Origin: an uncultured Porphyromonadaceae bacterium
GTDB taxonomy: Bacteria > Bacteroidota > Bacteroidia > Bacteroidales > Muribaculaceae
DNA: 52,374 nt
Direction: 5' to 3'
NCBI GenBank assembly: GCA_947175645.1
Contig: CAMWNP010000019.1
Span: forward strand, 1-52,374
In this document: positions 47,174 to 52,374 of the stretch, in pieces
How the letters are laid out: the number at the start of each line of letters is the position of its first letter
Position numbering within the stretch: position 1 is the stretch's first letter
Translations under genes and position numbers: made by a program
The notes under the pieces: model-generated
What the model was told of the DNA's origin: nothing
What the model saw: only the letters and a program-made list of their open reading frames with translations
The model's database searches: none

Positions 47174-47208
47174 GATATTATAACACACCACAGTTCAAAA
47201 AAGTTCAC
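47174..47208 (-). promoter_or_regulatory. Promoter-like block of small-RNA copy C
   Basis: Minus-strand GTGAACTTTTTTGAAC starting at 47208 and TAATATC starting at 47180, again 28 nt apart. Confidence 0.5.
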
Positions 47209-47227
47209 CAAATTCACAGAAAAATCA

Positions 47228-47235
47228 TAACTTTG
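47228..47235 (+). promoter_or_regulatory. -7 box of the acidic small-protein gene
   Basis: TAACTTTG, 33 nt before the ATG; back to back with the promoter block of small-RNA copy C. Confidence 0.5.
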
Positions 47236-47268
47236 TACAAACAACCAACAAAAAACCATCCAAACCCC

Positions 47269-47520
47269 ATGTCATTCTGGAACATTATCAGCGAGATTCT
47301 TCTGTTCCGTTGGCTCTTCGGCTCAGAAAAAAAGAGAGATAATCATTACACAGGTCGCAACTCTCCCTACACCAATAATCACTACAACGACCAATACGAT
47401 GACCTTGACAACTTCGAAGACATCTATTACGGCAAGTATGATCAGCATCATGACTACGACCGCTCGTTTGATGATTTCTGCGATGAACAGGATGACTACG
47501 ACTTCTTTGATGACCTCTGA
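47269..47520 (+). CDS. Small acidic protein, unknown function
   Basis: 83 residues from the ATG at 47269, which lies just after a -7 box; an ATG at 47233 overlaps that box and is unlikely. The N-terminal part (MSFWNIISEILLFRWLFG) is hydrophobic and could be a membrane or interface helix. The rest is rich in Asp and Tyr (DDLDNFEDIYYGKYDQHHDYDR, ending DDYDFFDDL). I do not recognise a family. It stands alone between small-RNA copy C (divergent) and the metK leader. Confidence 0.6.
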   Translation: MSFWNIISEILLFRWLFGSEKKRDNHYTGRNSPYTNNHYNDQYDDLDNFEDIYYGKYDQHHDYDRSFDDFCDEQDDYDFFDDL

Positions 47521-47652
47521 TCATCCCCTTACACAAGTATCTCCGAAGAACTGCTGAAACGAGCAAAACCTCAGATGCCCCGTCAGACCATTGGAAGATA
47601 GAGGTGTTTAGTCGGCAAGGACGGGACCATTCCAAATTTTTCTGCCGCCCTT

Positions 47653-47683
47653 TTTGCCGATTCAAAAAAAAGATGTAACTTTG
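47653..47683 (+). promoter_or_regulatory. Promoter of metK
   Basis: TTTG ending at 47656, 19-nt spacer, TAACTTTG (47676-47683). It gives a leader of about 200 nt before metK. The stretch 47521-47652 holds nothing I can name. Confidence 0.72.
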
Positions 47684-47696
47684 CTGACAGAAAATC

Positions 47697-47748
47697 GGTG
47701 GACAGATTTGACTGCTTGCAACCACCCCAAAAAAAATGCTAAAACGCC
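47697..47748 (+). promoter_or_regulatory. SAM-II-like riboswitch in the metK leader
   Basis: P1 stem GGTGG/CCACC (47697-47701, 47722-47726). The loop carries GATTTG (47705-47710) and CTTGCA (47715-47720), and the A-rich 3' segment carries GCTAAAA (47738-47744). These are the order and sequence of SAM-II conserved elements. The second pseudoknot helix pairs poorly (CTG against CGC), so the match is good but not complete. Placement before S-adenosylmethionine synthetase supports the call. Confidence 0.65.
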
Positions 47749-47821
47749 TCATTGTGGTCCCTCACGGGGTTGGATTGAGAGCCGGGATGTTCCGGCGAAC
47801 GTTATAACGGTAGTTTTGGGA

Positions 47822-47860
47822 AATGTGCAGTCATTGTTGTCTGCGCATTATTTTTTTTTG
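47822..47860 (+). terminator. Intrinsic terminator in the metK leader
   Basis: AATGTGCAG pairs with CTGCGCATT (47822-47830, 47841-47849) and is followed by nine T, 25 nt before the metK ATG. Together with the SAM-II-like element this suggests transcription attenuation. Confidence 0.7.
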
Positions 47861-47884
47861 ATTAATTTAAAGAAAAGGAATAGG

Positions 47885-49168
47885 ATGAACTACTTATTTA
47901 CCTCAGAATCAGTGTCGGAGGGCCATCCTGACAAGGTGGCCGACCAGATATCGGATGCGATACTCGACGAGTTTCTTGCGTATGACCCTCAGTCAAAGGT
48001 GGCTTGTGAAACGTTGGTGACCACCGGACAGGTGGTGGTGGCGGGCGAGGTTAAGTCAAACGCATACGTTGACCTCACCGATGTTACCCGCAAGGTGATC
48101 ACCGAGATAGGATATAACCGAAGCGAACTAATGTTCGACGGAAACTCATGCGGCATACTTTCGGCTCTGCATGAGCAGAGTGCCGACATCAACCGCGGCG
48201 TTGAGCGCGAAGAGGCTGACCTTCAGGGAGCCGGTGACCAAGGAATGATGTTCGGATACGCTACGGACGAGACCCCTGTGTATATGCCTTTGACCGTGGC
48301 GTTGAGCCATGCGCTGCTCAAGGAACTGTCAGCCATCCGGCGCCAGGGGAAAGAGATGACTTACCTGCGCCCGGATTCCAAGAGTCAGGTGACTGTGGAA
48401 TATGACGGCAACAATAATCCTGTAAGGGTGCACACCGTGGTTATCTCCACGCAACATGATGATTTCATCAAGCCTGCCGATGGTGAGAGTCAGGAGGATG
48501 CTGACCGCCGTATGCTGGATATTATCCGGGAAGATGTGAAGAATATCCTTATTCCGCGTGTCAAGGAAACGCTGCCGGAGCATCTGCGTCACATCTGGGG
48601 GGATGATTTCGTTCTGCATGTAAATCCCACAGGGAAATTCGTTATAGGCGGACCTCATGGTGATACCGGTCTGACCGGACGAAAAATCATAGTAGACACC
48701 TACGGGGGTCATGGCGCTCACGGAGGTGGTGCCTTCTCCGGAAAAGACCCGAGTAAGGTTGACCGTTCAGCGGCATACGCGGCGCGCCATATAGCCAAGA
48801 ATCTGGTTGCCGCCGGGGTGGCAAGCCGGGCGCTGGTTCAGGTGGCCTACGCCATTGGTGTCGCACAGCCGGTGAGCCTTTATGTTAATACTTTGGGAAC
48901 GGCGAAAGTCAATATGACTGATGCGGAGATTTCCGAGGCTGTGTCACACATCTTCGATATGCGTCCCGCGGCCATAGAGCGCCGTCTGAAACTGCGTAAC
49001 CCCATCTACCGCGAGACCGCTACCTACGGTCACCTGGGCCGTACTCCGCGCAAGGTTGTCAAACGTTTCGTGTCGCCCTATGAGGGAGAGAAGGTGATGG
49101 AGGTTGAACTGTTCACCTGGGAGAAACTGGACTACGTTGACACTGTCCGCGCTGAATTCGGGCTGTGA
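47885..49168 (+). CDS. metK: S-adenosylmethionine synthetase
   Basis: Makes S-adenosylmethionine from methionine and ATP, 427 residues from the ATG at 47885 ([31 protein letters not shown]). An upstream in-frame ATG lies in the leader and adds no family match. Catalytic blocks: [61 protein letters not shown]. The protein is longer than the roughly 385 residues of E. coli, with inserts in the middle, as in other Bacteroidota. The leader carries a riboswitch-like element and a terminator, so product feedback is likely. Confidence 0.95.
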   Translation: MNYLFTSESVSEGHPDKVADQISDAILDEFLAYDPQSKVACETLVTTGQVVVAGEVKSNAYVDLTDVTRKVITEIGYNRSELMFDGNSCGILSALHEQSADINRGVEREEADLQGAGDQGMMFGYATDETPVYMPLTVALSHALLKELSAIRRQGKEMTYLRPDSKSQVTVEYDGNNNPVRVHTVVISTQHDDFIKPADGESQEDADRRMLDIIREDVKNILIPRVKETLPEHLRHIWGDDFVLHVNPTGKFVIGGPHGDTGLTGRKIIVDTYGGHGAHGGGAFSGKDPSKVDRSAAYAARHIAKNLVAAGVASRALVQVAYAIGVAQPVSLYVNTLGTAKVNMTDAEISEAVSHIFDMRPAAIERRLKLRNPIYRETATYGHLGRTPRKVVKRFVSPYEGEKVMEVELFTWEKLDYVDTVRAEFGL

Positions 49169-49190
49169 CAGATACTCGTCAACTGCTTTA

Positions 49191-49228
49191 CAGGCGTGTT
49201 CTTTGGAAGGGAATACGCCTGCTTTTTT
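49191..49228 (+). terminator. Terminator of metK
   Basis: CAGGCGT/ACGCCTG stem (49191-49197, 49215-49221) with inner TTC/GAA pairing, then six T. Confidence 0.82.
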
Positions 49229-49275
49229 AATGTTACGGATATTTGGGGGTCGGGAAAAGCGGAATTGCCGGCTCT

Positions 49276-49686
49276 TCAGGCTTTGATGCCCAGGAGTTTG
49301 TTCAGGCGAATGAGGAGTTCGGAGATTGCGAAGGGGCGGGTTATGTAGTCATCGGCTCCTGCGTTAAGCGCTTCCACAATGTTCTTGTTGCTGTTAGTCT
49401 TGGAGCATACCACAACCGGTGTTTCCTCCGTCAGAGAGTCGTTCCGGACTTCCGAGATGAATTCCAGGCTTTTCTCAAAGTTGTAGTTCATGTCAACGAT
49501 AATCATGGAGTATTCCGTGAGATCAAGTTCTCCGGTGTCATCCATTGAATGACATACGTCAATACCATAACCCTTTTTTGTGAAATGGAAATGAATCAGA
49601 TCCGCGAGCAGGAAGTCCTCATCGATGATGAGAATTTTCTCACCACAGAAGTCGGGGTCTTCATCGTATGTAAAAATTTTGCTCAT
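49276..49686 (-). CDS. Stand-alone response-regulator receiver protein
   Basis: 136 residues from the ATG at 49686; an in-frame ATG at 49743 adds 19 unmatched residues. One CheY-like domain: acidic pocket IIDED (Asp22, Asp24), phospho-acceptor Asp65 in IIVDM, Ser95 in VVVCS, and Arg117 where the conserved Lys of the K-P motif is expected (DYITRPF). No output domain. The Lys to Arg change may weaken or alter the phospho-switch (inference). No histidine kinase is adjacent. About 276 nt separate it from the divergent secreted-protein gene. Confidence 0.85.
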   Translation of the reverse strand: MSKIFTYDEDPDFCGEKILIIDEDFLLADLIHFHFTKKGYGIDVCHSMDDTGELDLTEYSMIIVDMNYNFEKSLEFISEVRNDSLTEETPVVVCSKTNSNKNIVEALNAGADDYITRPFAISELLIRLNKLLGIKA

Positions 49687-49962
49687 TGCGGTGTCGATGG
49701 TATTGATATCGTTATTGAATTTTGATATGCAAATATGCAACAAATAATTGAGAAAAGGTTGATGGTAACAGCATTGTTATACTCTTTTCATCCCATATAA
49801 ATAGATATTACTAAATTAACATAATTAACACTTGAGTGTTGCCGGATTGTAATGTTGGTGAAAAACGGATAATTATTGGTAAATAATACGGAATTACGGG
49901 GTGTGGATTAAACGTAAGGTTAAATGAGTTGTCAAAAACTTAAACGCTAAAATCAACAGGAT

Positions 49963-50895
49963 ATGAAAAGATTATTCAGAGTATTAGGGATAGGACTGAT
50001 ATGTTTTTCTCTTGCTACCCCAATGAGTGAATTATCGGCTCAAGGTCGCCGTCCCGGTGCTAACAGTAACATGGGTCAGCACAATGGTAACGGAAATGGC
50101 GGAAACAAGGGGAATTCCGGGACTCACGGTCAGCGTCCGAACCAGGGGAATCATAACGGCCAGGGCACCGGTCAAGGTAATCATAACCAGCGTCCGAACC
50201 AGGGGAAACCCGGCAGCGGTCAGAATCATAGACCTGATCATGGAAAACCGAATCAGGGGAACCATAATCAACGTCCGAATCCGGGCAAACCAAACGTTGG
50301 ACACCATAGTCCCGCTCCGGCTCCAAATCCATGGAACGGTCCGGGGCACCGTCCGAATCCCGGTCATCCAGGAGGTCACCATCCTGTTCCGGCACGTCCG
50401 CCCCACAGGCCTCACAGGCCGAGTATGTTCTGGAGTCATCGTCCGGCCCCTCCCCCCTCATTCCGTCCGCATTACCGGCTCACTCCACTGCAGGCCATAC
50501 TTGGTTTCGCCATGGGCACGGCGTTCAATGCATCGCTCAACTATCTGTATGCCAACAATTATGTTGTTGACGGGTTCGCTGACAATCAGTTGTTCCTGCG
50601 TAATGTCAATGCATTCAACATGATGTGGCCTGATGCGGTTCTGACATATACCAACGGCTATCTTACCTCCGGTAATTTCAGTTATTCCACACCCTATTAT
50701 GACAGCACATGCTACAACCGGGTGTTCGGTGTGCTCAGCACTACCTACGGTGCCCCTGTCAGCACCATAAGGCAGAACAATGGCTGGAGTGCCACATGGT
50801 GGGGCTACGACAACAGATATGTTACGCTGGATTTCCGTCCTTATTATGCGGTTGACGGAACGCTCCGCTACTATACGACTCTTATAGTGGGTTGA
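49963..50895 (+). CDS. Secreted Gly/Asn/Pro/His-rich protein
   Basis: 310 residues with a signal peptide (MKRLFRVLGIGLICFSLATPMSELSAQ). Residues about 30-150 are low complexity with imperfect repeats of the type GNHNQRPNQGKP, followed by Pro/His-rich sequence. The C-terminal 140 residues look folded: LTPLQAILGFAMGTAFNASLNYLYANNYVVDGF, then a strand-rich part with many Tyr and Trp (WSATWWGYDNRYVTLDFRPYY). I do not recognise a family. The repeat part resembles wall- or matrix-binding linkers. Single gene followed by two hairpins. Confidence 0.7.
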   Translation: MKRLFRVLGIGLICFSLATPMSELSAQGRRPGANSNMGQHNGNGNGGNKGNSGTHGQRPNQGNHNGQGTGQGNHNQRPNQGKPGSGQNHRPDHGKPNQGNHNQRPNPGKPNVGHHSPAPAPNPWNGPGHRPNPGHPGGHHPVPARPPHRPHRPSMFWSHRPAPPPSFRPHYRLTPLQAILGFAMGTAFNASLNYLYANNYVVDGFADNQLFLRNVNAFNMMWPDAVLTYTNGYLTSGNFSYSTPYYDSTCYNRVFGVLSTTYGAPVSTIRQNNGWSATWWGYDNRYVTLDFRPYYAVDGTLRYYTTLIVG

Positions 50896-50928
50896 CCTGA
50901 CTGGAATCTTCAGGCCTTACAGTGTCTG

Positions 50929-50990
50929 ATTCTGACAAACCTTAAGAGAGGCTGCGCCGTAAACCTTCAATTACGACACAGCCCCTTTGT
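50929..50990 (+). terminator. Hairpin after the secreted-protein gene (repeat fragment)
   Basis: Stem GGCTGCGCCGTAA (50950-50962) with TTACGACACAGCC (50971-50983), two mismatches, then a T-rich stretch. Bases 50929-50948 are the inverted copy of 46915-46934, so this is a terminal fragment of the 46881 element used as a terminator. Confidence 0.6.
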
Positions 50991-51017
50991 TTTATGTTTT
51001 TCAGCATGTTATAAAAA

Positions 51018-51045
51018 GAGGGTGCGCCTATTTTGACACACCCTC
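51018..51045. terminator. Second hairpin, GAGGGTG/CACCCTC
   Basis: GAGGGTGCG (51018-51026) with CACACCCTC (51037-51045). Same sequence class as the left end of the 46881 element. Confidence 0.5.
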
Positions 51046-51123
51046 ATATTCATCATCTCTATAATTCTGTACTATGTTGATTTTCAACTACTCTCTATGC
51101 TCAGTGTTTTAAAGAAAGCGCAT

Positions 51124-51323
51124 TTATAATCGCAAAAAATTGTACCTTCAAAAAATCATAGTCGTGATTTTTTGTAATACTATATGGCTTTTTATGGGCT
51201 ACTCTAAGTTCAAATGTCGACAAAGCCAACAAAGGCACGCTCTAAACTCAATTTTTTGTAAAAATCGCGGTTATAATCGCAATTTTTTGTACCTTTGAAT
51301 TCTCTTAATAGCGATTTTTTGTA
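51124..51323 (+). promoter_or_regulatory. Phased motif array upstream of the Fic gene
   Basis: Motif (A/G)ATTTTTTGTA occurs at 51166, 51250, 51281 and 51313; the last three are 31 and 32 bp apart, on one face of the helix, and the last runs into the ATG. A 25-nt block at 51124-51148 recurs at 51271-51295 with 21 of 25 identities, with only its central A/T tract changed. The -7 box TACCTTTG is at 51290-51297. This looks like an autoregulatory operator array. Confidence 0.55.
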
Positions 51324-52374
51324 TGGCAGTTAAAGTTGACACCCAAAAAGAGATTATATTCGGTTCTTCAGACCCGAATGTTTCCCGTGTGCTCAGTAGA
51401 AAGGAAAAGGATGGTGAACTGCGTAAGGTGGCGCCACGTATCTATACGACCAACCTTATAGATAGTCTGGAAAATATCGTGCGCCGTAACCTTATTGATA
51501 TACTTGTTTACCGCTATCCGGATGCGTTAATAAGTCACCGAAGTGCCAAAGAGATGCGCCCGACTGCTTCGGGCGACTTCTTCCTTACAAATTCAACTAC
51601 GAGGCGAGTGACTGATTTGCCGGGTATTATCCTTAATTTTGTCAAGGGACCAAAGGCATCATCACATGATATTCCGTTCATGGGTATGCACATCTCAGGA
51701 GAGCATAGATATATGCTTGAAAATATGCAGGTGTCACGAAAGTCCGGTGATGAGTCGCGTGTGTTACCCGTAAGTGCCATTGAAAATAAACTTGAACAAA
51801 TACTGCTGACAGGAGGTGAAGATCGGCTCAATCAATATCGGGATGAGTTAAGGAGTGTAGCCGAAGAATTGGGTATGGAGACCGAATTTGCCAAGATAAA
51901 CAATATTATTTCTGCTCTGCTGTCAACACATGATGCGAACGTGTTGTCAACAGACTCTGCGAAAGCACTTGCAGTCGGAAGTCCGTTTGACAAAACAAGA
52001 GTAGAATTGTTTGAGGTGCTTTTTGACGCGATAAAGGACAGGTATTTCATAATACGCAACAACCGCAATACCGATGAGGAGTCTTTCCGCTTGTTCTCTT
52101 TCTTTGAAAGTTATTTCTCCAATTACATCGAGGGAACGGAATTTGACGTGGAGGAAGCCAAAGCCATCGTTGACTCTGGAATTCCAATGCCACGGCGGGA
52201 TGAGGACTCGCATGACATACTCGGAACTTTCAAGGTGTTGTCAAACCGTGCTGAGATGATGAAGACACCGACATCGCCGGAAGAATTGTTTGCGATTTTG
52301 AGCCACAGACACAGCGTACTGCTTGAAGGACGACCGCACATGAATCCCGGTATTTTCAAAACGAAGAACAACCG
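51323..52374 (+). CDS. Fic-family protein, N-terminal part (runs off the window)
   Basis: At least 350 residues, with no stop before the end of the window. The N-terminal 170 residues look like an AbiEi-type winged-helix domain (VAPRIYTTNLIDSLENIVRRNLIDILVYRYPDALISHRSA). A helical part follows, then the start of a Fic domain (DSHDILGTFKVLSNR, then LEGRPHMNPGIFKTKNNR). The catalytic HPFxxGNG motif would lie beyond 52374 and cannot be checked. Fic proteins transfer AMP or related groups to target proteins. Combined antitoxin-like and Fic domains suggest a self-regulated toxin-like or defence protein (inference). The call rests on motif resemblance. Confidence 0.7.
   Translation, partial: MAVKVDTQKEIIFGSSDPNVSRVLSRKEKDGELRKVAPRIYTTNLIDSLENIVRRNLIDILVYRYPDALISHRSAKEMRPTASGDFFLTNSTTRRVTDLPGIILNFVKGPKASSHDIPFMGMHISGEHRYMLENMQVSRKSGDESRVLPVSAIENKLEQILLTGGEDRLNQYRDELRSVAEELGMETEFAKINNIISALLSTHDANVLSTDSAKALAVGSPFDKTRVELFEVLFDAIKDRYFIIRNNRNTDEESFRLFSFFESYFSNYIEGTEFDVEEAKAIVDSGIPMPRRDEDSHDILGTFKVLSNRAEMMKTPTSPEELFAILSHRHSVLLEGRPHMNPGIFKTKNN

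Noticed and set aside
47233-47268. Earlier ATG for the acidic small protein
   Set aside because: It overlaps the -7 box TAACTTTG, so it would not be transcribed.
50060-50461. Minus-strand open frames and apparent short repeats in the secreted-protein gene, considered as a CRISPR-like array
   Set aside because: The repeats are codon repeats of Gly/Asn/Pro/Gln residues, unequal in length, without constant repeats and spacers.

Overview
The window is a Bacteroidales chromosome segment, most like the Muribaculaceae (family inferred from general protein resemblance; genus not determined). The signs are the promoter class TTTG-N19-20-TAnnTTTG seen repeatedly, the near absence of Shine-Dalgarno sequences, Bacteroidota-specific families (DUF2851, DUF3822, DUF3316, M56-TonB fusions), and the gene order rpsL-rpsG-fusA-rpsJ without tuf.

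Layout. 1-4846 (minus): a small inverted-repeat element, then DUF2851, rsmD, DUF3822 and an Ig-like lipoprotein in one operon. 4873-7438: tRNA-Arg(CCT), an APC-type amino acid permease, tRNA-Lys(CTT), and an operon in which rpsT lies between two identical tRNA-Glu(TTC) genes. 7563-16046 (plus): recO, a ParC/GyrA-type topoisomerase subunit, then an outer-surface and ABC uptake cluster (DUF3316, S41 lipoprotein, substrate-binding lipoprotein, FecCD permease, ATPase). 16128-18715: class I fumarase, a small-RNA-like element, a DUF308 membrane protein. 18701-23009 (minus): an orphan two-gene unit of an intact phage-type large terminase and an 811-residue beta-rich protein. 23236-26785 (plus): xerC, hpf, a second copy of the small-RNA element, and an autoregulated BlaI-M56/TonB pair. 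27118-45361: rpsL-rpsG-fusA and the S10-spc-alpha ribosomal block through rplQ, including secY, map, infA and rpoA. 45549-52374: enolase, a repeat element, the third small-RNA copy, metK behind a SAM-II-like riboswitch and terminator, an orphan receiver-domain protein, a Gly/Asn/Pro-rich secreted protein, and the start of a Fic-family gene with a phased motif array upstream.

Most of the window is housekeeping translation machinery. The parts most worth following are: (i) three intergenic copies of a short RNA-like unit with a 35-nt identical core, its own promoter-like block and its own terminator; (ii) a tRNA-Glu 3' trailer with a 13-nt exact complement to that core, which could act as a sponge or target; (iii) the orphan terminase unit with all catalytic residues intact; (iv) the metK leader; and (v) the operator arrays in front of blaI and the Fic gene. 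No CRISPR array, complete insertion sequence or rRNA gene was seen.
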